Below are positions 25,601-37,100 of a DNA stretch of 64,000 nucleotides, piece by piece (the stretch's first letter is position 1; every line of letters begins with the position of its first letter). The notes below the pieces were generated by a model that was not told the origin of the DNA, made no database searches, and saw nothing but the letters and a program-made list of their open reading frames with translations. The stretch is from the NCBI RefSeq assembly GCF_002443255.2, contig NW_019211455.1:19195126-19259125 (forward strand), given 5' to 3'. The position numbers and the translations under genes are program-made. This stretch comes from Varroa destructor. Its lineage: Eukaryota; Arthropoda; Arachnida; Mesostigmata; Varroidae.

Positions 25601-26308
25601 TATATATATATAGCAAGCATACAGTACATATGTTTTTTGTCGGAAATACTGAGAGTAATCAGATGTCGTTTTTCTCTCGGCTCGTATCGTCATCTAATCG
25701 TGCCCCTCCTTTGATCCTGTTATAGATCTGTGAGATTGCAAAATCTCAACCGATTAAAACGCACAGGCACGAAGCATCTGGCGCACCTTTTATCGATGAC
25801 AGCAATGGGACGTGGATTAGCTTCGACGACCCAATTAGCATCACTAAAAAGGTCTAAAATAGAAATATCTCCACAATCAATAAGTCAAGCTTTCAGACAT
25901 TTTGTTTATCTTGAAAGAAAGATTTGGTGCACATTTCTACCAGTGACTCGATTTCGAAACTCTTCCAACGGCATGACTTTCGAAAGAAGCATAAAACAAA
26001 CTATGGACTACGGCAAGAATAGGTACGAATATCGTTTGAGAGTTGCGCTTGTTCATGAAAAGGGCGTAGTGTAACTTGTAAGACAGTCCTTCTTCCCGGT
26101 CTATTTCTAGGTGGAATATGCCCGCACCAAAGGCCTCGGAGGCATTATGATTTTCAGCTTGAATGCAGATGACCATGCTGGAAAGTGTGGGCAACAGCAG
26201 TTCCCGCTTACGATGACTGCCGTTAAAAACTGGCGAATCTCAACTAGTACGCCAGTCAGATTGAACAGAACAAACGAAAGCGTTAGCGGTCGAATGAGAT
26301 CACTCTAG
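22192..26308 (+). CDS. Membrane-anchored GH18 chitinase-like protein, eight exons
   Basis: Exons are read at 22192-22441, 23197-23353, 23616-23780, 23976-24206, 24431-24612, 25424-25533, 25726-25851 and 26111-26308. They total 1419 nt (472 codons plus stop) and every junction keeps phase. The product has an N-terminal basic tail, one membrane segment at about residues 46-73, and then a single GH18 barrel. Visible motifs are CYYRW (87-91), LCTHL (106-110), MLSVGG (167-172), DGLDFDWE (206-213, acid E213), NLMAYD (274-279), GIPTYG (329-334) and GGIMIFSLNADD (417-428). GH18 enzymes hydrolyse chitin or related GlcNAc polymers by substrate-assisted catalysis. The anchor predicts a type II protein with the enzyme outside the cell or in the secretory lumen. 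Cys87/Cys107 and Cys367/Cys433 sit where family disulfides are found. Oddities are Phe422 in place of the conserved barrel Trp, a short insertion domain and no chitin-binding domain. Activity is inferred, and a chitinase-like lectin remains possible. Confidence 0.9.
22649..22706. repeat. TA microsatellite in intron 1 of the GH18 gene
   Basis: Nearly 60 bases of alternating TA with one phase slip lie in the first intron, about 210 bases after the exon 1 donor. It is probably length-variable between individuals and far enough from the splice sites not to disturb them. Confidence 0.95.
23197..23353 (+). CDS. GH18 gene exon 2: first barrel strand
   Basis: The acceptor is CTTTTCAG, ending at 23196. 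The two bases GT complete Arg84, and the reading continues VVCYYRW (85-91) to LCTHLILSFA (106-115). This is the family's usual first strand, with cysteines 87 and 107 at the expected disulfide spacing. Asn124-Leu-Thr is a possible glycosylation site. The donor is GTAAGT at 23354, leaving phase 2. Confidence 0.9.
23616..23780 (+). CDS. GH18 gene exon 3: SxGG strand
   Basis: The acceptor CCGCTACAG ends at 23615, and one base completes Gln136. The exon runs from VINEIRKK (137-144) to VRVMLSVGGGGGN (164-176), matching the family's LLSVGG strand and the glycine-rich loop after it, and ends at DNRN (187-190). The donor is GTAAGT at 23781, phase 2. The five consecutive glycines are unusual: most chitinases have GGW or GGG followed by a polar loop. 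Confidence 0.9.
23976..24206 (+). CDS. GH18 gene exon 4: catalytic DxxDxDxE motif
   Basis: The acceptor CTACTTTCAG ends at 23975. The exon encodes FLKSCAEVIR (192-201), the catalytic signature DGLDFDWE (206-213) and the substrate-strand segment ELSIAIPG (246-253). It stops at FDVREIS (261-267), where chitinases read FD-(x)3-(I/L)S before the MxYD strand. All three acidic positions of the signature are present. The donor would be GTTGGT at 24207, non-consensus from +3 but the only nearby GT giving the phase 2 that exon 5 requires. GTGAAT four bases downstream leads to an immediate stop in exon 5. Confidence 0.88.
24431..24612 (+). CDS. GH18 gene exon 5: MxYD strand
   Basis: A strong pyrimidine tract precedes the CAG ending at 24430, and one base completes Arg268. 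YCSFVNLMAYDL (269-280) matches the family strand that places Met, Tyr and Asp around the substrate. The loop that follows (281-308) does not resemble the usual chitinase loop with its conserved Asn/Pro-Leu-Tyr motif. FWLMLGLTRPMINLG (315-329) matches the helix and strand that lead to GIPxYG. The donor GTAAAT at 24613 leaves phase 1. Confidence 0.88.
25424..25533 (+). CDS. GH18 gene exon 6: GIPTYG and short insertion domain
   Basis: The acceptor CAG ends at 25423, and GA completes Gly329, giving GIPTYGVGYEL (329-339). Chitinases normally have an Arg soon after the Tyr-Gly (GIPxYGR); here it is Val. Only about 32 residues separate this motif from EIAK, so the alpha/beta insertion domain is much shorter than usual. 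Two donors keep the frame: GTAGGA at 25534 (chosen because it keeps NYET next to ICEI, as in the family's YxEIC) and GTAAAC at 25519, which is closer to consensus and would remove five residues. Confidence 0.75.
25594..25612. repeat. Short TA microsatellite in intron 6 of the GH18 gene
   Basis: About nine TA units lie between exons 6 and 7. Confidence 0.85.
25726..25851 (+). CDS. GH18 gene exon 7: EIC and FDDP segment
   Basis: This exon begins in phase 0 after TAG at 25725. It encodes ICEIAKS (366-372) and then TWISFDDPISITKK (394-407), the segment that reads WVxYDDxxSxxxK in chitinases. Cys367 should pair with Cys433 of the last exon. The donor is GTCTAA at 25852, non-consensus after GT. 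It is accepted because the next exon continues the family pattern directly (KK then VEYARTKGLGG). Confidence 0.85.
26111..26308 (+). CDS. GH18 gene exon 8: last strand and C-terminus
   Basis: The acceptor TATTTCTAG ends at 26110. VEYARTKGLGGIMIFSLNADD (408-428) is the last barrel strand. The residue usually Trp in this strand, which floors the -1 sugar site, is Phe422. Cys433 follows in HAGKC. The barrel closes at PLTMTAVKNW (439-448), and a 24-residue polar tail with two glycosylation sequons (Asn459, Asn462) ends at TAG. There is no Ser/Thr-rich linker or six-cysteine chitin-binding domain. Confidence 0.9.
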   Translation: MEYARTKGLGGIMIFSLNADDHAGKCGQQQFPLTMTAVKNWRISTSTPVRLNRTNESVSGRMRSL

Positions 26309-26345
26309 GCCCTGGTCGCTTCAATTCCATCAAGCCCTTGGCACA

Positions 26346-26351
26346 AATAAA
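26346..26351 (+). terminator. Polyadenylation signal of the GH18 gene
   Basis: A canonical AATAAA lies 38 bases after the TAG stop of exon 8, a typical distance for a short 3' untranslated region. It supports 26308 as the true end of the gene. There is no sign of a further exon carrying a chitin-binding domain. Confidence 0.6.
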
Positions 26352-26532
26352 ATGATAATTCATGTTTACGATGATTATTAGCGTTGTGTCTAGTGTAGTA
26401 TTGTCCGGGTACTTGTTACCCATTAGAAATTGGCTGTTTGGCCTATTAGACGATGCGCGCTTACCAGGCGGTCTTAGGACGGTTAGTTAGAAGTGCATTG
26501 AAAATTGATAGCATATATTGACTTATTGCTTC

Positions 26533-26551
26533 TTTTTTTTTTTTTTTTTTT
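26533..26551. repeat. 19-base poly(T) run
   Basis: This homopolymer lies about 225 bases after the GH18 stop codon. It could be a simple replication-slippage tract or a retroposon tail in minus orientation. Nothing in the flanks decides between these. Confidence 0.7.
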
Positions 26552-27320
26552 ATTTATCTGCGACAGGCATCGTCTCAGTCCCCGAAAAACCCTATTACAC
26601 ATATAATCAGGCTGTCGGGTAGGCATTGGATGGATCATTTTCAGGGATTTTGCCGATTACTTTTTTATTTCTAACAAAAAGGATATTATACTGCTAATAG
26701 CTATATAAGTAGACATGTTTGTTGGAGTGGTCAACGTGTAATACCTTGAGTTTATAAAAAGTGTTACTGTGCTACGAAACAACGCTTTTGATCTGTTTGT
26801 GTGCGATATTTGATTTTAGTTAGAATCAGATGAAGTCCAGTATAAACCTGATTGATAGGTATACCAATCCTGTATGAACATAAGTCCGCTTCCGAGGCCG
26901 TTCTTAATAGACGTTGTTTATATACCGAGATGTAAGTATTCCTGCATTATTCTTGACACCTTAGACCCTTCTGGAGAAATTTGTCACAAAGCTTATAGTA
27001 GCAAATAAAGTATTAATTGATCCGGTCAAACTGTCCCCAACATGTGTAGTATAATACTGAAAGCCATTTTTCATATTTAGAACATGACAACTGTCACTGT
27101 AACCCGACGAAGAAGGGGCAATCGAGAAGATCAAATATTTTGCCAACAATATGTTTCACTTTATGCTACAGACATTCGTTATCGAACAAAAAAAGATCTT
27201 TTGTAAAGATACGAAGTCTCAGTGTTTCCTTAAAGTCAGAATTTGGACCACGGCTTAGCCTGTGGAGCGACTGTAACGTCTTTCAGAAATTATTTTTGAA
27301 ATTTATGAATACCCACCAAC

Positions 27321-27350
27321 ATATATATATATATACACACATATGTGTAT
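27321..27350. repeat. AT/AC microsatellite
   Basis: A (AT)n run passes into ACACAC and ATATGTGTAT, an alternating purine-pyrimidine tract. Confidence 0.85.
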
Positions 27351-28170
27351 TAAGTGTGTCTAATTCTATAGGTACATATTCATGTATGCCAACGTCTCTC
27401 ATGTCTAGTTAAATTTCTATGTTACGAATATCGATTGGTGTTATTTTGCCCCTGTGAAATTTCGAGACCTCATTTTCTATTGCACGCCGGGTATGTCTCT
27501 CGTGTGAGACCCACATAGGATTATATGCGGAAGTCACTTTCACGCCGTAGCGTAAATTAATCTTCTGCGTCAGAATACGACAATAACAACAACGCGATTG
27601 GCCTTCTGTGTGTTCTATTACTTATATTTGAATTTATTTCAGTATGATACAAAAAAAAAAATAAAACAGAGACAGTATAACAATATTACATCTGTTTCTA
27701 ATATAGTATAGGCCCAAGCACAACTACCAGGTCGTAAACAAATAAAGCTGATCGACATTCGATTACGGATTATCGATCAGTTCTGAACGATGCCGAACGA
27801 CCTCTAGCCTGTATCCTCGAAGCCATAGAAGGAAAGACTTTCTTGATCTAAGCAAACCATGCAGATATCAAATAAATTCCTTTACCTATTATCGTACCGA
27901 ACAGAGTCTGTCCTGAAAAATACAGATATTCAATATTCTCCAATTATGTAGATAACAGTACAATCTTCATTAAGGCTACTGCTAATTTTCCCTCTATAGA
28001 TAATAGGTCCTTCAAGAGAACCTTGAGCTCTTCTTGAACAACGACTTCTCGGCTAAAAACTATAAGTAGCAGCAATTGATAGATAATTGGTACAGATGTT
28101 TGTTTAGTACCTCATTTTGATAGGTTTTACGGCGTACTGTAATGTCACTAGCGAATATATAACATCAGAT

Positions 28171-28193
28171 GAGCTATCTTTTTTCAGGTAAGT
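28171..28193 (+). promoter_or_regulatory. Candidate recursive (zero-length exon) splice site
   Basis: A pyrimidine tract ending in TTTTTTCAG (to 28187) is followed immediately by GTAAGT (28188-28193). A good 3' splice site abutting a perfect 5' splice site is the signature of a ratchet point in recursive splicing, known from long arthropod and vertebrate introns. No host exon is recognised nearby, so the host gene, if any, is unknown. The alternative is an ordinary donor that happens to follow a pyrimidine run. Confidence 0.4.
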
Positions 28194-31100
28194 ATGCAAG
28201 CTTGTTGAAAAATTGCAAGCTGATAACTCAGCCACTCGTTTGCCGATGGCAAATGCCAGAACAGGCCAGGCTGCACATCCCAAAGCGCTTTTTCAGAGAG
28301 TCGCTGTTTATAACCATAATTGGTATTCAGCTATTTCGGAAAAATGAAGGGCTTTCCAGTGCGGTGGCGTTTAGTTTCCAGGGGCAAGTGGAGAGGGTAA
28401 AACAAGGCCCCGAAAGTGGCACTGCTAAACATTTCCTACTCGAATAAGTTGCTGAAAAGGCCGTCAAGTTATTGAGCTAACCTCTTGGTGTCTTCACGAA
28501 CCGAGGGGTAAAATGATACGAACACTGTTCTCCCAGGCCTGTTTCTTGCAACGACCGACAGAACGTCCGCGTTCTTAGTGTTTAATGTGATATGGCGGTG
28601 TTGTCCTCGGTCAAACATTTCTAAGCGATGTCTTTCTTTTTCAAGGTCGTCTTTCTGTTATATCAGAGGATAACAGTAGATAGTAAAAAAAAAATGAACG
28701 CATCAAAATGCTTGTAGAAGGCAAGACATTATTTTGAAGCAAAAAAAAAACGACATGTATAGCGAATTATACGTATTTAATCACACTTGTGTTTTAATAT
28801 ACGTCGTTAACGGGGTTTCGGTCAGTGATTGCTGACTGAAAAAGGTAAATATCGTAATGCTCAAAGTTTTATCCAGCGTTTACGGTTTGAGCGATGTACC
28901 CCCACACGGCAACAACGAAAAAGTTGGATACCAGTAGCAGCTATAAGGAAAATCATGAACAAGTTGGTAATAGGATATTAACTAGGTCTTTATGGTCAGA
29001 CATTTATATGACAGGGTAAGAATTTAATCTGATGTTTCGGTGGCTTCGATTGAACTACTCCGGGTCTAATTTTTCTGGTCTTTTTACTGTACATTCGACG
29101 AACCCAGTTGTTAAAAGATGCAGAACTTACCCCTTCTACCTCACCACCTCAAGGGATAAGCCTACTTTAGCAGATAGTCTTAAACCTAATCATAGTCTCG
29201 AACATCTCCGAGGAGTTGGCAAGGGCTTCAGAAAAGTTTGCCACAACATCGTATCCGCTGCAGTTAAAATAAATTCGAAATGTTTTTCAGATTAGCCCTA
29301 GATTTCTCTCTTAGGTTGGGCATATATACAACTGCCTTCCACAGGAGAAACGATCGCTTAAACGCCGCTCATGCGGGGCAACGGGAAGTCTAATTTTTTT
29401 TAAAAATCAACTTTTTCATGTTACTTTTGCTGAACACACGACACTTTTTTATGACGACTTCGGAAGACCTACCAGAACGTTGCGTGCCAGTATCTCTTGA
29501 TAGCTAGTTGCTTCCGTTCAATATGCTAAAGAAAAAAACTTATTTATTTATTATATTATAAGCAAATTTTCTGCATCTATCGGAAAAATCGTATCTATAA
29601 TCTATTATGACCTTACGTGCCTATTACTCTTCACACTTCGTAGTTAAGAAACAGGTCCCTGTAGAGAATCTTTGCGTAGTCACAGAATACTACAACAGTT
29701 ATCTAACAAAAGCGTAACTATGCTAAAAAAAAATTCAATGTTTTCATACGTACCGCCATAAAGGAGGAGCATTGCTTTGGACGGCTGACTCTTTGTAGCA
29801 CTAAGTGAAACAGGTTTTGTTCGATATCGAATTTAGGCTATCTTATCTATCCTTTAGTTTAACAGCTACCACTAGTACATTATGCGTTCCATCGATATCT
29901 ATGACTAATCGACAATGTCCACATGTACTTATCGCAATTAGAACTCAAATATTGTTAGTGAATGTTGTTGGAGAAAAAATATTGACTCTTTTTCTAGCTA
30001 GTCTAAACGAAAGTCACCTATCCCAGGTACTCGTCCCTAGTTGCATCGTTGTTGACGTTGGTGTTTATTTAAACGTTGGGATGGGGCAATAATAAAATTG
30101 TTGAAATGAACTGAGATAGAGTTCCTTGAGGATGACTTAAATATCTGCGGCTACATTTTACAATTTTATCATAATAAAGGTCCAAATATCTGTTATCTAT
30201 AGTTAAGATGCGATCCAAAGATGTTTCTGTCGTTTTCGTTTTGGATATTTCGATGTGTTAACTTACAAATAGTCAATATATATGGACAAGCCAATGTATA
30301 CTATATTTACTAGGTGCTCGGAAGTTCACGCAGCTAATCAGAAGGACAAAACGTGAAAAATTCGTACCATCATGCATAGTTACCTGACTTTTTAAACGTG
30401 TTTAAAAAAAAAAAGGCACAATCTTACCGAATTACATTCCTTTTTGCACACTTCTGTTGGTACCTGTATGGCGAGTGGTCTAATTTTCTGAGCACAAAAA
30501 AAATCTCTTTACGATATAATTTTTTAGGGTTGCGTAATAGAATCCTATACGAACTGGCATCAGCAAATAATACGGAATTGTATAGTCGTATGTATGATTG
30601 ACGTACTTTTTTAATTGTTTTACCCTGTCTAGTACGGTTAAAATAGGACAAACACACGGAGTAGTGGCAACAACGCCAGTAATAATCGTACTAGAATTTT
30701 ATACAGTAGCTTAAAATAGCAATTAAAAAAACTAACGTAGCCGCTTTTCGTGTCATACTGGCTGAGAACGTCAGCCGTCTCAAACAATGGCTAACTAATG
30801 AGTGGATGTAAATCTCGACACGTTTCTGGATGGTAGCGAAATTCGTACACATTAATTTTCTCCAGGTTGTCCTGTTCTATCGTCCTATTTGGCTTAGTTA
30901 GGTCGCAGTAGGCAGACCAATCGGATAACGACGGCAGCTGTGCCAGTGGTGTTAGTAGTTTTGATTGCCTACCGGATACCCCGTTTGTTGGCTGTCTAGC
31001 TACAACGAAGCACTCCCTAAAATTGCTCGTCTCAGTCAACTTCTTCCGTTATTGCTTTTTTTTTCTATAATCTAATTTCATGACTTACCTACTTGGCTGG

Positions 31101-34100
31101 CTGAACGTCGAAATGCTGTTTAATCACAAAGGCCACTGGATACAATAATGTCGTGCAATGGCCCAGCGTGTCGCCTGTATGTCGTGACCCTTTAGATACT
31201 CCGGTGTACCTAGGATGCACATACAGACGCAATGAAAGTACGCACCGTATCGTAATAGCGTTGGATACGAGAAAGGGTGCGCCGGCAAAATGAGATAGCT
31301 GTTTTTCGTTCCCTTCAAAAATGGATCATCAACGTCAACCGTACCGAGCTGTAGGGATGGACAGAAGTAAAGCTGGGATAAATCTTGTAACAGTGGTCAC
31401 CCTTTGCTTAATCTAAATGTCTGACTGATTTTATTACACTTGGTTCCCCAATGACAATTACACAAGTAGGACAAATAGTTACTACTAATATACTAGTATT
31501 TCAGGTTATCTTATAGCTCCTATAGTAGTACCGTGAGAGCCTCAAGCGCCAGGCGTTACTGGCAAGGGGTCAGTTAAAAAAAACCCTAATAGCATTTGAC
31601 CGTCGCTATCTAAAATGGTTCCAGTTGAGTTGAGTTTGTTTTTTTTGGCTGTCAAACGTCTCTTTTCCTAATGTTACCTGTACAAATAATTTTTCATTCT
31701 GGTACAAACCCATTGTTAAAAATTAAAAAAATCTCTAAATGTTTTAACAGTGTTTCGGTTTTCCTTTTTTTTTTTTTTAAATAGATTTCCTAGTCCCGAT
31801 AAGCAAATCTTCATGGGATAACTTCATTTCTAAAATGTTTCTACGGTTTTGTTGATATTTAATTGGTGTGCAACACTATTTACATGTTAAACAATGTTTA
31901 CACTTTACTCTTTGTGAGCGCTAGGCATTTAAGCCACACAAGCAGAAGTACGTAATACGACGGAAGCGACAGATGTCTATTCAACAGTCCCATGTAACCA
32001 TATGGAGACAGAAGTCTGCTTCGCTCAAAGGCAATCTTTTAAGAGCTCGTAGTGCTCTATTTTGAGGGGTTGTTGGGTGCCTCTGTAGCATTAAAAGCAG
32101 ATTACATTCACACTTGCGAACCCAAGACCAGCAGGAATTCGTTGAATATTTCGAAAGCTTCAAGCGTTTAGGTTATTATTATGCTTTAGAGTGAGCAAAT
32201 GCTTTCGAACCATCTCGCCGTCAATCGTTTTAAGTTGAATGTAGCATCCAGGATTTTTTAAACACGCATGAGTAACTTATCGGAGCAACAAATCTTTCTA
32301 TATAAATGTTTTGCTACCTAATCGTTATACGGTTAACTGAGCTTTTTATATTTTTGGTTAGATATTGGCTTTTGCTAAGTTTTTTTTTGTAACTGCTTGT
32401 AACTTTCAGCCAAGGTTAGGAAACCGTTCTGAATCAGGAAAAAAATTGCCCCAGCTTTAACCATTCTTCTGATTCTACACTAAAGTTACCTGCAACATTT
32501 CATATTTCGTATATCGATATCGACTTCACGTAAACCAACTACCAATGTTGATATAGTCAATGCAAGACATAACAAGAGGAAATTATTGATCACTAGTTAT
32601 AGGGCTATAGGTCGGAGGCAGTCGTAAGCTTCACAAGCTTCACTAAATCTTCTGAGGATAAAGTAAAAGATAAAAAAAAAATGACCTCGATAGAGAGACA
32701 CACGAGGAAATCTAGATCACGCTAGACTACTTTTAGCCGAAAAAAGTCTGTCCAGTGCTAAAGCAAAACCGTCTCCTAGGAAATGCTAGCCAGAACACAG
32801 AGGACAGCGACTACCAACGATAGAAAGTATATCTTAGTCGCCGGACGATGTATGCCCGATGACACTCCAAGAAGGGCTGTGTGCAAGGGATCGATTGGGG
32901 TAACATGATTATTGGATGACCATTGACGGAGCCAGTGGATTTACAAACGGAGGTAGCCAACATGAAGTTGTACCCGTAGGGTGATCTTGACGTTCAAAAT
33001 GGCAGAGGACATTGATAGTTCTAGTAACACGGCACAGGGGATTTTCGTTGATAGTTAGGAATGTCTTAAGTGTGACGTACCCCTGCTCGGTAGAACGTAA
33101 TGAAAAAATGTCGACAAGGATTTGTAGACCGAGAGCCGACTTAAGTGGTTAAATCACATGATGTTATTTTACGTGTCTGAATAGAAGATTTCAAGGTTTT
33201 ACCTTAAACTCTAATCACTGACGTGTGACGTATGTGAGGTAAAACCAATCTTAAAAATTAATTTTGAATTGTTTGTAACGTTTTGAGCTGTGATTAGATC
33301 CCACAAGTCTGAACTATACATATATATGTAGCATGGAATCGAGTGGGACATCATTGTTCCGAAGTACACGTTACTTGAAGCATAATAAAGCGGATTTTCC
33401 TAACTAGCGTCCTTTCCTGCCTCGTCGACTTATAAATAGCTTACTCCGCTTAGTAGCGTATCGTAGTAATTTGTATGCATTACACCGTTGGGTGATTAAT
33501 GTATCTACTTGTTTAAATTGCTTTTATAAAAAAAAACCGTTTCGGCTTTGAAAATTTGCCTTATGACCTTCGCTATCGTTGAGCAATTTTATAGTGTAAC
33601 TTCTACACAGATAATGGGGTATCCTATTCGAAAGTTACGACAATTTCAAAGCAGGATCTTTTAAATAAGCTATCCGTTAATTACGTCTTACGCGTGCAAA
33701 TTTTCCTTCTTGAAATTGTTATACCAGCTCTTGCTTGCTAACTTTTGTCTTCTAGTAAAGTTCATTTAAAAATAAGTTGAATTTCAGATGTGCAGCTCGT
33801 ACTTTAAACACCTTTTATGATGCATTAGTATATACGGTGTGTTTATCATACTTACTGAACAAATAAAATATTGTAAACATTAGATGGACTCAACAGACCC
33901 CGTTTATTGTGTAACAATGCCAATGGGATCTATATCATTGTTCTATTGTTCTTTCATCATCATTGTTGATGGATTACAGACTATTCATTGGGTGTTACAA
34001 GCACGAATCTTCGAATGCCCGGTTTACCTGTATATACGAGGCTTACAATAACGTGGATATGCATTCATTCAGCGGTTCTAACAAACTGTAAATTGTTGTA

Positions 34101-37100
34101 GAATACACACCATGTTTTTGCATACTTTAGTGGTTGTCCACAGCGAAAACAAAATGATGCCCCAAAGCATTTGAAGTGCAGATAAAGATGAAGCTGAAAA
34201 ACAACAACGATGGATGTACGTACGATTCTGCAGAATCAAATGTCTTTCTATTTCCTTCACTTCTACATAGATTGGTAACGTACTTTACGTAGCAGTAAAT
34301 ACGCTGTTTGAGTTTACTTAATACTCACGTCATTATCGTAGAGTCTAACAGTAGAACAGAAGAAGTTGATCCGTATTATGACACAGATTTTCTCCACTTT
34401 CATCACTGAAAAAAAAAGTTTACCCCAGTTAAACCATATGTGCAGAATATTAGGTCCTGCGACCTTATTAAAACATCTGGTGGCAGATGATCGAATAAAG
34501 GTCCTGCAGGCAAAAGTGGGTGGTGGCTTAAAACGTCAACCTGCCATGATGTAAAAAGCGAGATGCAATCGTTTGTGCAGGACAATTAGAATCTTTAGTT
34601 TAATTATCTTTTATTCATTAAAAGTGTGGTTCGGATTACCGCAGAGGCTCTATATTTATAAAAGTCGTAGGTCGGACAAGCAGCCGTTTCAGGATACCCT
34701 ACGGAAAGGTGCCGCTGTGAATTTCTTCCTAAGAGAAGAAACAGACTATAACAAATAGCGTATGCTAAGTAAATTCTGTCTCGAAATCAAAGATATTGGC
34801 ATACAATTCTGCCTTTGATCGTCCATGCGAACAAAACTAGCTATAAGGTATTATTGAAAGGCAAATTGGCACTATGCTCCACTCACGGTCCGATTTTCGT
34901 TCAGATAATGTGATACCAGTTGCAGATCTTGCTGGCGGTTTATCTGACTCTAAAGTCACCAATTTTCATGCAGAAGCAAAAGACATCATGGAACGCTTCA
35001 TGTTAAAGCCAGCGAAAATGATAAAGAAAAGTCCACTTCGTTGACACCAACTGGCCGTTCAGTCCATAAGGACAGATTGGCCTATTTGAAACCCTATGAG
35101 ATGATACTTTAGATCTGACACGGCAGCGGTCAAATCTAAAGTTTTAGTGGAGATAAATCCGGTAAGCGGCAAATCGAGATGAAGTAGTCGAATAACATTA
35201 AGGGAAATCGGAGAAGCCAATTGATCGAAGTCGCACAAAGCAACGGTTGAAAGCAGGTTTGTATTTTTGGAACCCATTGAGGGTCGTAGCAAGCCTTCCG
35301 TAAGAGACAGACTCCCCTAATCGTGTCTATATTGCCTTTAAAGATTAGTTTTTAATAACAATATTTACAACATGTGAAAAATGGACAAATATTTTTTTCG
35401 TAAAAAAATAGTGATAAATTGCGCTACTATTATAAACATAAAACGATTAAATTTTTTGAAAAGTTAATTTCTGATTATCCGATGAGTTTTTGCACTTCTA
35501 TTAACCAATTGAAGCCACTGGTAATTACAATGCTAAAATGTCCTCTTGTTTATTCATTTATTACATTGAAAATTGACAGAGCCATTTTGGTCATTTTTCT
35601 ATTACTTTTTTCGTATTCAATCAAATTGATCGTGACATGATAGCGGACAAGGCAGCTTATATTCTCTTTACATAGTGCAGAATTCGGCTCAAGATGGAAA
35701 TTTTACAATAATTATCATTTAAAGAGGTTTACGTTTTCATCACTGTACACAACAATAATGTCAGTTTTGCCTATCAAGGGCCCGACTAATAGCAGCGACT
35801 GCAGCCTATCGAACGCACCGCCTCTCATGCGGAACAAGGAGCTCAATATAGAGTGCACGCAAATTGTTGATAATGCACCGCCCTTAACCGGAATAATCTA
35901 ATGCCTTTATATAATATCGGTAGTATCCAACTTCGGTGGCTTTGCGGGTTCTGTACCGATCTTTTTTGACGACATTGTTTCCCGAACTGGCTTCATATCC
36001 ATGCAGCCATTTCTACAGGAGAGCTACAAGAATACAGCCGAACGATTCCTAAGTAAAGAGTAAGCCTCATAGTTCAAATGTACCCGCCCTCAACCTTCTT
36101 ATGAGCTGCCATTACCAGGGTCCCGTGCTGCAGTATGCTGAATCCACGTCGCGTGTGCCTTGGGACTCCCGAAGTATGGTAGACGCGTTTTCGTGAGCGT
36201 CTCCGCCCTGTTTACGAAAGCGAGATGCAGTAGTTGACAGTAGCCAACACTACAACGATCCCAGCGTTCATATCGCTGCTATTGATGGAAGTTATTGATG
36301 TTTAGTGCAATGTATTTTATTAACTAACACCACGAGCTGGGTGTAGACATAGATTTATATTATGAAATATGATGTCTATTTTTCTGACAATTTGCTGTGA
36401 TACCTGGCAGAGCTGTTTGAGGTGCGTAGCTGTTTTTGGTTTGAAAAATCAACGAAACGAGTTGTGCAATTTTAACGTATTTGGCGTTAAACGTCATGAT
36501 GGTAGAATGTTAAAATGTTTGTCTACTAAACCCAAGGGCACGGAAAGTTCGCTAGGTTCGTGTCTGGGTGTAATTGCTTTTCGTTTCGTAACGTAGGAAA
36601 ACTCTGATCGAAAGTATTTCCTAGCAGTAGTTCCCGACGTAAAACATTTATTGAATTATTTCTCCCCATCTACTAGGTAAAAAGTGTTTTGGTTAAATTT
36701 AAAGGTAATTTTGTCTCTCATTCTTTTCCGCTATTCTTCATCTATAACGGGTGGACGGTTGCTTGTACAAATATTACGGGTTCACTTGACTAGATTTACT
36801 TATTACCGAGTAGCAAATCAAACTTAGCTATCGCTATATCAGAATGCAAATATCGAAGATCGTTTGGTGGATTGCTTTCAACTTAGGACAGAAGCTTACC
36901 TTCTTGGCTACGCAACTGGCAATCAATAAAGCGTGTCGCACAACATCCAATACTTTACAGAAGACTTCATCCTTTAATTGGTACCCGCTTTGCGAGGGCT
37001 TATCAAGATCTAGTAAACAAATATACAATATCGCCTGTCCTTGGAAGCTGTTTCCCATTTTCTTCGAATTTCCACTCTCTATTTTGACACACCCAAAACA

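Noticed and set aside
34495..34540. IKVLQAKVGGG, similar to the GH18 LLSVGG strand
   Set aside because: No neighbouring GH18 segments were found in any frame, so it is a short chance match.
34874..35292. Overlapping frames, one reading RSVHKDRLAYLKPY, reminiscent of the end of a Ty3/gypsy integrase
   Set aside because: It is a single short motif in a 51-codon frame. No integrase core, reverse transcriptase, RNase H or LTR was seen.
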